DNA from: Burkholderiales bacterium
Lineage (GTDB): Bacteria; Pseudomonadota; Gammaproteobacteria; Burkholderiales; Burkholderiaceae_E
Reading direction: 5' to 3'
DNA: 48,023 nt
Assembly (NCBI GenBank): GCA_029977705.1
Contig: JAPOKJ010000026.1
Coordinates: 1 to 48,023 of the forward strand
Shown: positions 24,944-34,917 of the stretch, in pieces
Layout: every line of letters begins with the position of its first letter
How positions within the stretch are numbered: the stretch's first letter is position 1
The notes under the pieces: model-generated
What the model saw: only the letters and a program-made list of their open reading frames with translations
The model's database searches: none
What the model was told of the DNA's origin: nothing
Made by a program: the position numbers and the translations under genes

Positions 24944-26158
24944 ATGCTTGCAAGCGCACAACAAGGGCAGCGGCCCTTCGACCTTCTGATCTACGGGGCC
25001 ACCGGCTTTACCGGTCGCCTGGTGGCCGAGTACATCCTGCGGCAATACGGGCTTCGTGACCCGGCACGGGGCAATCTGCGCTGGGGGCTGGTCGGGCGCA
25101 ATGCCGACAAGCTGGCCTCGGTGCGCGATGCACTCGGGGCGCCGGCGGACCTGCCCCTGGTGCTGGCCGATGCCCAGGACCCGGCATCGCTGGCGGCGAT
25201 GGTGGCCAGCACCCGGGTGGTGATCACCACGGTCGGGCCGTACCAGCTGTATGGCAGCCCGCTGGTGGCGGCCTGCGCCGCGGCGGGCACCGACTATGTC
25301 GATCTGTGCGGTGAACCGGCCTGGATGCGCGCCATGATCGATGCCCATGAGGCCGCAGCCAAAGCCAGTGGTGCACGCATCGTGTTCTCCTGCGGCTTCG
25401 ATTCCATTCCTTTCGACCTGGGCGTGCTCTTCCTGCAGCAGCAGTTCAGGCAGCGCTTCGGTCACGCGGCGCCGCGCGTCAAGGGGCGTGTGCGCAAGAT
25501 GAAGGGCACCTTCTCCGGGGGCACGGCGGCCAGCCTGAAGGCGACCATGGCTGCAGCGGCGGCCGATCCCCGTGTGCTGGAATTGCTGCGCGATTCGTTC
25601 TCCCTGACGCCGGGTCATCGTGGCGCGCCTCAGCCGCATGGCATGAAGCCGCTGTTCGATGAAAGCCTGCAAAGCTGGGTGGCGCCCTTCATCATGGCGC
25701 CGATCAACACCCGCAACGTCCTGCGCAGCCACTGGCTGATGGGCCAGCCCTGGGGCCAGGATTTCGTCTATGACGAGATGCTCATCACCGGGCCCGGCGA
25801 GAAGGGGGAGCAGATGGCGCAGGCCATTGCCGCGGACAAATCGATGATGGGCAAGGATGGCCCCAAGCCCGGCGAAGGCCCCAGCCTGGCCGAGCGCGAG
25901 AGTGGCTATTACGACCTGCTCTTCCTCGGTGAATGCCGACACGGCGAGCAGGTGGAGCGATTGAGCGTCGCGGTCAAGGGCGATCGTGATCCGGGCTATG
26001 GCTCGACCTCGAAGATGATCAGCGAGGCCGCCTTGTGCCTGTTGCAGGGTGAGGCCACGGTGGGCGGTGGCATCTGGACCCCGGCTGCTGCGATGGGCGA
26101 TGCCCTGATTGCCCGCCTGCGTCGTCATGCCGGCATCAGTTTCGAGACCGAGGCCTGA
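24944..26158 (+). CDS. Saccharopine dehydrogenase-like NAD(P)-binding protein
   Basis: 404 residues with a GGGGA site before the ATG. The N-terminal Rossmann fold begins DLLIYGATGFTGRLVAEYI (about 14-32), then VGRNADKL and TTVGPYQLYGSPLVAAC, the layout of the saccharopine dehydrogenase-like oxidoreductase / trans-acting enoyl reductase family. Bacterial members related to Mycobacterium Rv2449c/Rv2953 act on lipids or are uncharacterised; lysine metabolism is unlikely. It is a single gene downstream of cysK on the same strand, 79 bases away. The substrate is unknown. Confidence 0.85.
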   Translation: MLASAQQGQRPFDLLIYGATGFTGRLVAEYILRQYGLRDPARGNLRWGLVGRNADKLASVRDALGAPADLPLVLADAQDPASLAAMVASTRVVITTVGPYQLYGSPLVAACAAAGTDYVDLCGEPAWMRAMIDAHEAAAKASGARIVFSCGFDSIPFDLGVLFLQQQFRQRFGHAAPRVKGRVRKMKGTFSGGTAASLKATMAAAAADPRVLELLRDSFSLTPGHRGAPQPHGMKPLFDESLQSWVAPFIMAPINTRNVLRSHWLMGQPWGQDFVYDEMLITGPGEKGEQMAQAIAADKSMMGKDGPKPGEGPSLAERESGYYDLLFLGECRHGEQVERLSVAVKGDRDPGYGSTSKMISEAALCLLQGEATVGGGIWTPAAAMGDALIARLRRHAGISFETEA

Positions 26159-26188
26159 ATCGTCCGCCAGTGTCTGGCGCCGCCCTGA

Positions 26189-27427
26189 TCAGGATGGCGT
26201 ACTGCGCCCGTGGCGGCGCAGGTGCTTCCAGGCCAGCCACAGCGAGACGGCCTGCAGCAGGGCGCAAAAGTAGAACACCGAGCCGATGCGCCAGTCGCCG
26301 CGCGGCAGGTGCGACACCATGGCCAGCAGCGGCGCGGCGATCAGGGGAGCGACCACTGCGGTCAGGCTGTTCAGTGCACTGACGGCGCCCAGGGTCTTGC
26401 CCTGGCTGCCGCCATCGGCGGCGGCCGAGATCAGGCTTTGCACACCCGAGGACACGGTGGCCCCGAGCACGTTGAGCGCGATGATGCCGTACATCATCCA
26501 GCCCTCGGTGGCCAGACCCCAGGCCAGATAGGACAGGGCCGAAGAGAGCAGCCCGAAGATGACCAGGCGCGGGGCGCCGAGCCAGCGCAGCAGGTGTCCG
26601 AGCAGCAGTCCCTGGACCACGACAGTGACGATGCCGACCACCGCCAGCGAGGCGCCGTTTTCCTTGGGACCCCATCCGAACTTGTAGGTGTTGTAGAGCA
26701 CCCAGCTGGTGTAGAGCATGAACTGCGCCAGGCTGCTGAAGCTGACCACCCCCACCAGCAGGCCCACGCCGCGCAACTGCGTCAGATCGCGCAGCGAGGC
26801 CAGCGGATTGAGCGCGCTGCGTGCGATTTTCTTGCGCCGCCCGGGGGGCAGCGACTCGGGCAGCACCCACCAGCCGTAGGCCAGGTTCACCAGCGCCAGG
26901 CTGCCGGCGACGACGAAGGGCAACTGCAGGTTGACGGCGCCCAGAAGGCCGCCCAGCACCGGACCGAAGATGAACCCGACCCCCATCATGGCGCCCAGCA
27001 TGCCGAACTGGCGGGTGCGCTCCTCGGGGGTGGTGATGTCGGCCACATAGGCATTGGCAATCGCCATGTTCGATTGCATGGCGCCGCCGATGGCCCGCAC
27101 CAGCACCAGCATCCACAGCCCGACCGCCGCTGCGGTACCGAAGAAACTGAGGGCCAGCCCCAGGAAACCGAGCAACAGCACCGGGCGTCGGCCATGCTGG
27201 TCGGACAGCGCGCCGAGCAGCGGCGAGGCCAGGAAATTGGCCATGCCGAAGGCAAAGCCGGCGGCTCCATACCACCAGGCCTGCTCGGCAGGGCTTTGTG
27301 TGAAGCGGCCGATGATCGAGGGCAGGACCGGGATGATGATGCCGATGGCCAGCATGTCGATCAGCACGGTCAACATGATGAAGGGCATGGCCGCCTGCGT
27401 CGGTTCGCGAAGTCCTGGTGCAGCCAT
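26189..27427 (-). CDS. MFS transporter, DHA1/tetracycline-resistance type
   Basis: 412 residues with about 12 membrane helices. The MFS motif A is GALSDQHGRRPVLL (about residues 75-88), in the loop between helices 2 and 3. The helix 5 segment GVGFIFGPVLGGLLG matches the antiporter motif C. These features place it with drug:H+ antiporters related to TetA. The substrate is unknown. It follows the amidase gene by 42 bases on the same strand, so the pair may be co-transcribed; export of an amidase product or protection from its substrate would be a guess. Confidence 0.88.
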   Translation of the reverse strand: MAAPGLREPTQAAMPFIMLTVLIDMLAIGIIIPVLPSIIGRFTQSPAEQAWWYGAAGFAFGMANFLASPLLGALSDQHGRRPVLLLGFLGLALSFFGTAAAVGLWMLVLVRAIGGAMQSNMAIANAYVADITTPEERTRQFGMLGAMMGVGFIFGPVLGGLLGAVNLQLPFVVAGSLALVNLAYGWWVLPESLPPGRRKKIARSALNPLASLRDLTQLRGVGLLVGVVSFSSLAQFMLYTSWVLYNTYKFGWGPKENGASLAVVGIVTVVVQGLLLGHLLRWLGAPRLVIFGLLSSALSYLAWGLATEGWMMYGIIALNVLGATVSSGVQSLISAAADGGSQGKTLGAVSALNSLTAVVAPLIAAPLLAMVSHLPRGDWRIGSVFYFCALLQAVSLWLAWKHLRRHGRSTPS

Positions 27428-27469
27428 GTTGATTCCCGTTAGTTTGAGCCGTACGCCGGCCGGCGCTGC

Positions 27470-28867
27470 TCAGACCGGATCGATCGGTGCCGGCGGCGTG
27501 CCGCGCGCCGCGATCGCCTCGCCTGCCTCGAGCAGAAGGTCCTCGCGAAAACGGCTTGCCACCAGCTGCACGCCGATCGGCACCTGGCCATTCATGGCGG
27601 TGGACACGGTCAGGCCGGGCAGTCCCATCAGCGGCAGGGCCACCTGTGGCATCTGGGCCTGCCAGACCCGCCGGTAGGAGGCCTCGTCGCGCAGGTCGAG
27701 GTTGTCCTCGAAGGGCGGCTCGGCACAGACCGGGATCAGCAGGGCCATGTAGCCCTCGAGGAACTGGTCCCAGGCGCGCATCAGGGTCAGGCGGCGCAGC
27801 AGCGTGGCCGACATCGCATCGGCATCGAAGTCCTTGACCAGCCCGGCCTGGCCACGCAGTGCCGCCAGGGCGCCCGGATCGCCTTCCTTCTCGGCATTGG
27901 CCATTGCCCGGCCGAAACCGTCGCCCATCCACAGCCGGATCTGCAACTGCATGGCCTCCTGCAGGGGCGGGGTCTGGTCGATCTGTTCGACCAGGTAACC
28001 GGCCTCGCGCAACCGCGCGGCGGCATCCTGCAGCGCGGCCACCACTGCGGGCTGGGTGGGCAGTCCGTCCGGGGCCAGGCACAGGGCGATGCGTCGGGGA
28101 CGGGCCGGGCCGACCAGGGGCACCGGCACCCACCAGGGGTCACGCAGGTCGGGACGGGCCAGGGCTTGCAGGGCCAGGCCCAGGTCGGGGATGCTGCGGG
28201 CGATCGGTCCCGACACGGCCATCAGTTGCGGGCCGGGGGCGCGGTCGCCGGTGCTACCGTTGAAGGCAGCCACGCGGCCCAGGCTGGGCCGCAGGCCGTG
28301 CACGCCACAGGCATAGGCCGGGTAGCGGATCGAGCCGGCGATGTCGGTGCCGTGGGCGATGTGGCCTATGCCCGAGGTCACCGCGGCAGCGGCACCGCCC
28401 GAGGAACCGCCCGGGGTGAGGGCGCGGTTGCGCGGGTTGTAGGTATGGCCGTGCAACTGGTTGTTGGTGAACCAGCGATACGAGAAGGCCGGGGTATTGG
28501 TGCGGCCGATCACGATGGCGCCCGCCTGCTCGAAGGCATCGACCACCGGGCTGTTGGCCTGGGCGACCAGGTCCTTTTGCAGCTTCAGTCCATTGGTCGT
28601 GGCATGGCCGGCCTGGTCGACATTCACCTTGATGGTCACCGGCACTCCGGCCAGCGGCCCGGGCGTTTCACCCCGCGCCAGTTGCGCATCGATGGCGGCG
28701 GCGCGCTGCAAGGCCTGTTCCGGCATGAACTGGACCACGGCATTGATGCGGGGATTGACCTCGTCCAGTCGCTTGAGCGCTGCCTCGGTGGCCTCACGAG
28801 CCGAGAGTTGACGGGCATGGATGCAGGCGGCAAGTTCGCCGGCGCTCAGGCGCCAGATGTCTGACAT
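27470..28867 (-). CDS. Amidase signature family hydrolase
   Basis: 465 residues from the ATG at 28867 (MSDIWRL); the open frame extends 24 codons upstream without family similarity. The Ser-cisSer-Lys triad is complete: Lys in GVPVTIKVNVD, cis-Ser in TPGGSSGGAAAAV, and the nucleophile Ser in HGTDIAGSIRYPA. Amidase-signature enzymes hydrolyse amides, including acylamides, nitrile-derived amides and Gln-tRNA intermediates. There are no gatB or gatC neighbours, so this is a catabolic or detoxifying amidase rather than GatA. The downstream MFS gene is close. The substrate is unknown. Confidence 0.9.
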   Translation of the reverse strand: MSDIWRLSAGELAACIHARQLSAREATEAALKRLDEVNPRINAVVQFMPEQALQRAAAIDAQLARGETPGPLAGVPVTIKVNVDQAGHATTNGLKLQKDLVAQANSPVVDAFEQAGAIVIGRTNTPAFSYRWFTNNQLHGHTYNPRNRALTPGGSSGGAAAAVTSGIGHIAHGTDIAGSIRYPAYACGVHGLRPSLGRVAAFNGSTGDRAPGPQLMAVSGPIARSIPDLGLALQALARPDLRDPWWVPVPLVGPARPRRIALCLAPDGLPTQPAVVAALQDAAARLREAGYLVEQIDQTPPLQEAMQLQIRLWMGDGFGRAMANAEKEGDPGALAALRGQAGLVKDFDADAMSATLLRRLTLMRAWDQFLEGYMALLIPVCAEPPFEDNLDLRDEASYRRVWQAQMPQVALPLMGLPGLTVSTAMNGQVPIGVQLVASRFREDLLLEAGEAIAARGTPPAPIDPV

Positions 28868-29047
28868 GGCGGGACCTATGACGATGGCGGCCGCAGCCTG
28901 TGCGGGCCTGCCTGCCGGGTTGGGGGACGGTCCACCCAATGGTACTGCACTGCCGCTTGCACGGGCCGGAATGCGCAGCGCCCGCGATCGGCTGGCGTGT
29001 CAAGATCATGACAGTCACAGGTATCCGAACCCCACCAAGGAATTGCC

Positions 29048-29890
29048 ATGCCCCTGATCGATGCCGGCGGTGTCAAGCTGCATGTGGAGGAAACCGGTAG
29101 CGGTCATCCACTCGTCTTCGTCCATGAATTCGGTGCGGACCATCGCGAGTGGGAATTGCAGGTGCGGCATTTTTCGCGCCAGTACCGCTGCATCACCTAC
29201 AGCGCGCGCGGCTACCCGCCCTCTGAGGTGCCCGAAGATCCCCAGGCCTATGGCTGGGAACACTCGCGCGAGGACATCGGCGCGGTGATGGACGGGCTCG
29301 GCATTGCCCGTGCCCACGTCATCGGCCTGAGCATGGGGGCCTACGCCACCCTGCAGTTCGGGCTGCACCATCCGGATCGCGTCAGTGCCCTGGTGGTGGC
29401 GGGGGTGGGCACCGGCTCGCCCCTGCCCGAGCGCGTCCAGTGGCGTGCCCAGTCGGAGGCCCTGGGCCGGGAGATCCTGGCGCGCGGCATGCCGGCGATC
29501 GCGCAGGACACTGGTCACGGGGCGACCCGCATCCAGCTCAAGCGCAAGGACCCGCGGGCCTGGCAGCAGTTCGTCGATCACCTGTCGGAACACTCGGCGC
29601 TGGGCATGAGCCTCACGGTCAGCCGCTACCAGGCGCTGCGCCCCTCCTTTCACGATTTCACCGAACGACTGGCTGCCATGCGCACGCCGGTCCTGCTGGC
29701 GGTGGGTGACGAAGATGCACCGTGCCTGGAGACCAACCTGTTCCTCAAGCGCAGCATCCCCTCGGCCGGCCTGTGGATCTGTCCCAATACCGGCCATGCG
29801 ATCAACCTCGAGGAGCCCGATGCCTTCCATGCCGCGGTCGAGCAATTCCTGGCGATGGCCGAGCGCGGCACCTGGCCGGTCCGCGCCTGA
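29048..29890 (+). CDS. Alpha/beta hydrolase
   Basis: 280 residues; AAGGAA lies before the ATG. Fold markers are PLVFVHEFGADHREWE (oxyanion strand, about 22-37), the nucleophile elbow GLSMGAYATLQ (Ser near 99), the acid in LLAVGDEDAPC and His near 257 in PNTGHAINLEEP. This layout is shared by carboxylesterases, haloperoxidase-like enzymes and meta-cleavage product hydrolases. There is no signal peptide. It is a single gene with no informative neighbours; it diverges from the amidase operon across 180 bases. Confidence 0.88.
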   Translation: MPLIDAGGVKLHVEETGSGHPLVFVHEFGADHREWELQVRHFSRQYRCITYSARGYPPSEVPEDPQAYGWEHSREDIGAVMDGLGIARAHVIGLSMGAYATLQFGLHHPDRVSALVVAGVGTGSPLPERVQWRAQSEALGREILARGMPAIAQDTGHGATRIQLKRKDPRAWQQFVDHLSEHSALGMSLTVSRYQALRPSFHDFTERLAAMRTPVLLAVGDEDAPCLETNLFLKRSIPSAGLWICPNTGHAINLEEPDAFHAAVEQFLAMAERGTWPVRA

Positions 29891-30000
29891 GCGGGCCCGA
29901 TCGATGCAGGCGCAAGGGTTGCGATCCGGGTACAACATCAGCACCGGTTCGGGATCGATGACTTTTCAAATCCTGTGACCGATGCCAGAATGAGGACGCC

Positions 30001-30456
30001 ATGAAACTGTTCATCCATCGCCTCGCCGAAGTGCTGGCCATCACGCTGATGCTGACGCTTCTGATCACCAGTGTCGGCGCGGTCTTCTCGACCAGCCTGA
30101 CAGTCCTGGCCGCCGTCAAGCGGCTGGTCCTCTATGTGGGTTTGCCGTCTCTTGGTGTCTTGCTGGCAGTGATGGCAGCGACGGTCTCGTCCCTGGGGGT
30201 CGGTCATATCGGCCGGCGCTTTGCCGAACTGCGGTCACGCTTCAAGTGGATTGCCGGGGTGGCCCTACTGGTCATGCTGCCGCTCGCCGGCCTGCTCTAC
30301 TACAAGAGCGAGATGCGCCAGTTCGATGCGGTCTTCGCCGGCCTGGAAGGGCTGGAGCTGGTCGTATGGATGCTCGAGTTGATGCTGCTGCTGCTCAACC
30401 TGAGGGTCGGCCTGAGCCTTCTGGGCCACCTGCGACGTCGCTCGATATGGGCCTGA
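30001..30456 (+). CDS. Small four-helix membrane protein of unknown function
   Basis: 151 residues; GAGGA precedes the ATG. Four hydrophobic segments are visible: about 8-33, 40-64, 84-102 and 119-141. The N-terminus MKLFIHRLAEVLAITLMLTLLI has no cleavage site. I recognise no family. It converges with a diguanylate cyclase gene with a 14-base gap between the stop codons. No function can be assigned. Confidence 0.68.
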   Translation: MKLFIHRLAEVLAITLMLTLLITSVGAVFSTSLTVLAAVKRLVLYVGLPSLGVLLAVMAATVSSLGVGHIGRRFAELRSRFKWIAGVALLVMLPLAGLLYYKSEMRQFDAVFAGLEGLELVVWMLELMLLLLNLRVGLSLLGHLRRRSIWA

Positions 30457-30470
30457 CCCGACGCTGATCC

Positions 30471-31358
<888 letters not shown>

Positions 31359-31504
31359 GCTGCTTGCCTCGGGAAGTGTCTCGGATATCGCCAGGCAGGG
31401 CGATTCCTTGAGCTTATTCCCGGCAAGCGGGCGTGCAGACGCCTTTATTCACGGATCAGACGCCGCTGGTCCGCAAGCGGTGACCGTCGGTCACCGCATC
31501 GGAC

Positions 31505-32473
31505 TTACTCCGGTTCGACGCCAGCCGCCTTGAGCACGGTGCGGTAGCTGTCGTATTGATCCTTGACCCAGCCGCCCAGTTTTTCAGGGCTGGAGCCGAC
31601 CAGTTCGAAGGCCTGTTTCTCCATGGTGGCCTTGACTTGGGGGTTGTTCATCGCGGCGTTGAATTCCTTGTTCAGTCGCTCGACCACATCCTTGGGCATC
31701 TTGGCCGGCCCGAACAGGCCAGCCCAGGAGGTTAGCGAGAACTTGGGCACGCCGGCCTCGATCAGGGGGGGCACATTGGGCAGCGCGGCACTGCGGCGCG
31801 GCAGGATCACCGCCAGGGCGCGCAGCTTGCCCTCGCGGATGTGGCCGATCGAGGTGCCCGCCGACACCACCATCATGTTGACGCGGCCCGCGATCAGGTC
31901 GGTCAGGGCCTGCGGCTCGCCCTTGTAGGGCACATGGGTCATCTGGATGCCGGTCTGACCTGCGATCTGGGCCACCGAGACGATGCCGGTGGTATTGCCG
32001 GTGGCAAAGGTGATCTTGCCGGGGGAGGCTTTGGCCAGCGCGATCAGCTCCTGCATGGTGTTGGCGGCAACGCTGGGATGCACCACCACGAAGAAGGTGT
32101 AGCGGCCGATGTCGGTGATCGGTGTGAAGTCGTTGACCGGATCGTAGGGCGGATTCTTCTTCATCGCCGGCGCCGCTGACATCGGGCTGTTGGTGGCCAT
32201 CAGCAGGGTGTAGCCATCCGGTGCGGCGCGTGCCACCTCGGCCCCTGCGATGGCACCGTCGGCACCGGCCTTGTTCTCGATCACGATCGGCTGGCCGATC
32301 GATTGCGAGACGGCGGCGGCGAACACGCGTGCGATGGTGTCAGTGGCGGCACCGGGCGGGAAGGGCACCACCATCTTGATCGGCTTGCTGGGATAGGCCT
32401 GGGCCATGGCGGCACTGCTGGCCAGGGCCAGGATGCCGGCGGCCAGCCAGCGTGACAGGGCGTTCGATCTCAT
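31505..32473 (-). CDS. Bug/TctC-family tripartite tricarboxylate receptor
   Basis: 322 residues; AAGGAG lies 8 bases before the ATG. The signal peptide ends in SSAAMAQA. Landmarks are YPSKPIKMVVPFPPGAATD, ADGAIAGAEVARAAPDGYT and HVPYKGEPQALTDLIAGRVN. It is an orphan receptor with no TctAB membrane genes. The preceding gene on the same strand is a zinc-type alcohol dehydrogenase homologue ending 54 bases upstream, so they may share a transcript. The ligand cannot be predicted. Confidence 0.92.
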   Translation of the reverse strand: MRSNALSRWLAAGILALASSAAMAQAYPSKPIKMVVPFPPGAATDTIARVFAAAVSQSIGQPIVIENKAGADGAIAGAEVARAAPDGYTLLMATNSPMSAAPAMKKNPPYDPVNDFTPITDIGRYTFFVVVHPSVAANTMQELIALAKASPGKITFATGNTTGIVSVAQIAGQTGIQMTHVPYKGEPQALTDLIAGRVNMMVVSAGTSIGHIREGKLRALAVILPRRSAALPNVPPLIEAGVPKFSLTSWAGLFGPAKMPKDVVERLNKEFNAAMNNPQVKATMEKQAFELVGSSPEKLGGWVKDQYDSYRTVLKAAGVEPE

Positions 32474-32527
32474 CGTGCAGTCTCCTTGTACCTGTGTTTT
32501 GTATGCATCCCAACTGTCGGCGCAGAC

Positions 32528-33544
32528 TCAGGCAAAACCTGCCAGGGTCAGCTTGCCGATGGTGGCGGTGGATTCGACCATGGCGTGGGCGCGTCGCAGG
32601 TTGGCCGCATTGATCGGACCGACCGTCTCGCTGTGGGTGCAGCGTAGCATACCGTCGTCGATCATCCGGGACACCTCGTTGAGCAGCCGACCCTGCTCGC
32701 CCATGTCGGCGGTCTCGAAGCCCGAACGGGTGAACATGGCCTCCCAATGCAGCGAGGCGCAACGCGCCTTGAGCAGGCGCACATCGATCATATCGGGGTC
32801 GTCGATGACACAGATCCGGCCCTGCGGGGCCACGATGCGCGCCAGTTCCGGAAAGTGCTGATGGGTGTGCGAGATGCTGAAGATGCTCTCGCACCAGCGC
32901 AGCCCCAGGGCCTTGAGCCCTTCCGACAAGGGCTTGCCGTGATCGATCACGTCGTGGGCACCCAGCGCCAGGGCCTGGGCCTTCGAGGCTGGCCGGGATG
33001 CGGTGGCGATCACCCGGGCGCCACTGAGGCGACGGGCCAACTGGATCGCGATCGAGCCGACGCCACCGGCACCGGCGGTGATCAGCAAGGTGCCGGCATC
33101 ATGCGGCCGCCCCAGGCGCAATTGCAAGCGGTCAAACAGCGCTTCCCAGGCGGTGATGGTGGTCAGCGGCATGGCCGCTGCCTGCGCGAAATCGAGACTG
33201 CGCGGCTTGTGTCCGACGATGCGCTCATCGACCAGGTGAAGTTCGGCATTGGTACCGCTGCGCGCGCGCGATCCGGCGTAGTAGACCGCATCGCCCGGCT
33301 TGAACAGGGTGACCTGTGGTCCGACCGCCTCGACCACCCCGGCGGCATCGAAGCCCAGCACCCGCGCCTGACCGGCCTCGGGCGGCACGTTGCGCCGCAC
33401 CTTGGTGTCGACCGGATTGACCGAGACCGCATGCACCCGCACCAGCAGGTCGCGGCCCTGGGCCACCGGCTCTGGCAGGTCGATGTCGATGAGCGATGTG
33501 GGGTCGCTGCTGGGCAGGCACTGGCGGTAGGCGATGGCTTTCAT
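32528..33544 (-). CDS. Zinc-type alcohol dehydrogenase / quinone oxidoreductase family protein
   Basis: 338 residues from the ATG at 33544 (MKAIAYRQ), the normal family start; the frame remains open 31 codons upstream. It has a GroES-like N-terminal domain (VNPVDTKVR, VLGFDAAGVVEAVG) and a Rossmann domain with TAGAGGVGSIAIQLARR. The structural and catalytic zinc cysteines of classical alcohol dehydrogenases are absent. It therefore belongs with the zinc-free NADPH:quinone reductase / enoyl reductase-like group that annotators call zinc-binding alcohol dehydrogenase family. It uses NADPH; the substrate is unknown. Confidence 0.87.
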   Translation of the reverse strand: MKAIAYRQCLPSSDPTSLIDIDLPEPVAQGRDLLVRVHAVSVNPVDTKVRRNVPPEAGQARVLGFDAAGVVEAVGPQVTLFKPGDAVYYAGSRARSGTNAELHLVDERIVGHKPRSLDFAQAAAMPLTTITAWEALFDRLQLRLGRPHDAGTLLITAGAGGVGSIAIQLARRLSGARVIATASRPASKAQALALGAHDVIDHGKPLSEGLKALGLRWCESIFSISHTHQHFPELARIVAPQGRICVIDDPDMIDVRLLKARCASLHWEAMFTRSGFETADMGEQGRLLNEVSRMIDDGMLRCTHSETVGPINAANLRRAHAMVESTATIGKLTLAGFA

Positions 33545-33684
33545 GAGGCTCCGGAGGATGAGGCATTCGGGGCCCATTATTGCATCCTGACCTCCTCGAG
33601 GGCTGATTCCGACGCCTGCGCAAGACGCGTGGCACAATCAAAAAGTTCCCGGAAGCCGACTAATCACCGAAAGGAACGGACGCG

Positions 33685-34221
33685 ATGCAAGAGACCGTTT
33701 TGCACTTCTGGTTTGAAGAGGCGACGCCGCGCCAGTGGTGGGTCAAGGACCCCGACTTCGATGCCTTGATTGCGGCGCGTTTTGCTGCCCTGCATGCCCG
33801 GGCTGCGGCCTGTGAGTTGCATGACTGGCGCAGCAGCGCCCGGGGCCGGTTGGCCGAGATCATCGTGCTGGACCAGTTCTCGCGCAACCTGTATCGCGAT
33901 CAGGCTGGAGCCTTCGCCTGCGACCGGCTCGCCCTGGGCCTGGCCCAGGAGGCGGTGGCCGCCGGCGCCGACCGCGAATTGCCGGTGCAGCAACGCCTGT
34001 TTCTCTACATGCCCTACATGCACAGCGAATCCTGGCAGATCCATCGCGACGCCCTGCCGCTGTTCGAGTCACTGGGCCTGGCCGAAAATCTCGATTACGA
34101 GAAGCGTCACATGGCGGTCATCGAGCGCTTCGGACGTTATCCGCACCGCAACGCGCTGCTCGGGCGCACCTCGAGCGCCGAGGAACTGGCCTTCCTGCAG
34201 GAGCCGGGCTCGCGCTTCTGA
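33685..34221 (+). CDS. DUF924 family protein
   Basis: 178 residues, matching the DUF924 length and landmarks: VLHFWFEEATPRQWWVKDPDFD at the start (quoted in part: VLHFWFEE, RQWWVKDPDFD), LAEIIVLDQFSRNLYRD in the middle, then LFLYMPYMHSES and HRNALLGR near the end. The fold is all-helical and TPR-like. The function of this widespread family is not established. It is a single gene convergent with the CinA-like gene (16-base gap). Confidence 0.93.
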   Translation: MQETVLHFWFEEATPRQWWVKDPDFDALIAARFAALHARAAACELHDWRSSARGRLAEIIVLDQFSRNLYRDQAGAFACDRLALGLAQEAVAAGADRELPVQQRLFLYMPYMHSESWQIHRDALPLFESLGLAENLDYEKRHMAVIERFGRYPHRNALLGRTSSAEELAFLQEPGSRF

Positions 34222-34237
34222 GCCCGATCCACTGCGC

Positions 34238-34750
34238 TCAGCTCTCGAGGGTCTGCGCGAACAGCGTCAGGCTGGCCTTTGCAAAGGCGATCATGTTGGC
34301 CAGTCGGTCGTCGCTGCCGGTGCGCAGCATCGTCGAGGTTTCCACGGGGCCGGCCAGCGCCAGGCAGGTATGGCCAGCCGGATCGCCATAGGCATTGCCG
34401 CTCGGACCGGTGGCACCGGTCTCGGACAGCCCCCAGGTGGCTTCAAAACGGCGTTGCGAGGTGCGTGCCAGCAACAGGGCATAGGGTTCGCTGGCCGAGC
34501 GCATGCCGGTGACGGCCTCTCGGTCCAGGTCCATCAGCAGATGCCGGGCCCGCCGCGTGTAGACCACCGCGCCGCCCAGAAAATAGGCCGAGGCACCAGG
34601 CACTGCCAGCAGGCTGGCGGCGATCAGGCCGCCGGTGGAGGATTCGGCCACGGCCACGGTCTCGCCGCGCGTCTTGAGCAGATTGCCGACCCGAAGGCCC
34701 AGCGCCAACAAGGATGCGTCCATCGCAATGTTCCCGGTAATGAGCCGCAT
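34238..34750 (-). CDS. CinA C-terminal domain protein (PncC-like nicotinamide-nucleotide amidase)
   Basis: 170 residues, a stand-alone CinA C-terminal domain. Landmarks are VAVAESSTGGLIAASL (about 32-47), YFLGGAVVYTRRAR and GLSETGATGPSGNAYGDPAG. PncC enzymes deamidate nicotinamide mononucleotide in NAD salvage. The usual ESCTGG motif reads ESSTGG here, a Cys-to-Ser change next to the catalytic Ser. Activity is therefore uncertain. A start at the ATG of MDASLLALG (34723) is an alternative. It diverges from the flavin monooxygenase gene. Confidence 0.85.
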   Translation of the reverse strand: MRLITGNIAMDASLLALGLRVGNLLKTRGETVAVAESSTGGLIAASLLAVPGASAYFLGGAVVYTRRARHLLMDLDREAVTGMRSASEPYALLLARTSQRRFEATWGLSETGATGPSGNAYGDPAGHTCLALAGPVETSTMLRTGSDDRLANMIAFAKASLTLFAQTLES

Positions 34751-34917
34751 CGGCGATGCGGCAGGGCGATGGTAGCGCCATCGACCCGTGCTGCGATGCA
34801 GGTGCGTCCATTTCCCGGTGCTCCTTAAACGGCACCACCGGCCCTGTATCGGGCCGCTTCTTGATATCTTCGTTGCAGCCTCGCCCTGTTTGCGCCACCC
34901 ATTGCGACGGAGATTTC

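Noticed and set aside
26136-28133. 665-codon minus-strand frame across the MFS and amidase genes
   Set aside because: An out-of-frame shadow on the same strand as two well-supported genes; sequence is Arg/Gly/Ala-rich without domains.
27470-28867. GatA subunit of the tRNA amidotransferase
   Set aside because: No gatB or gatC neighbours and the next gene is an MFS transporter.
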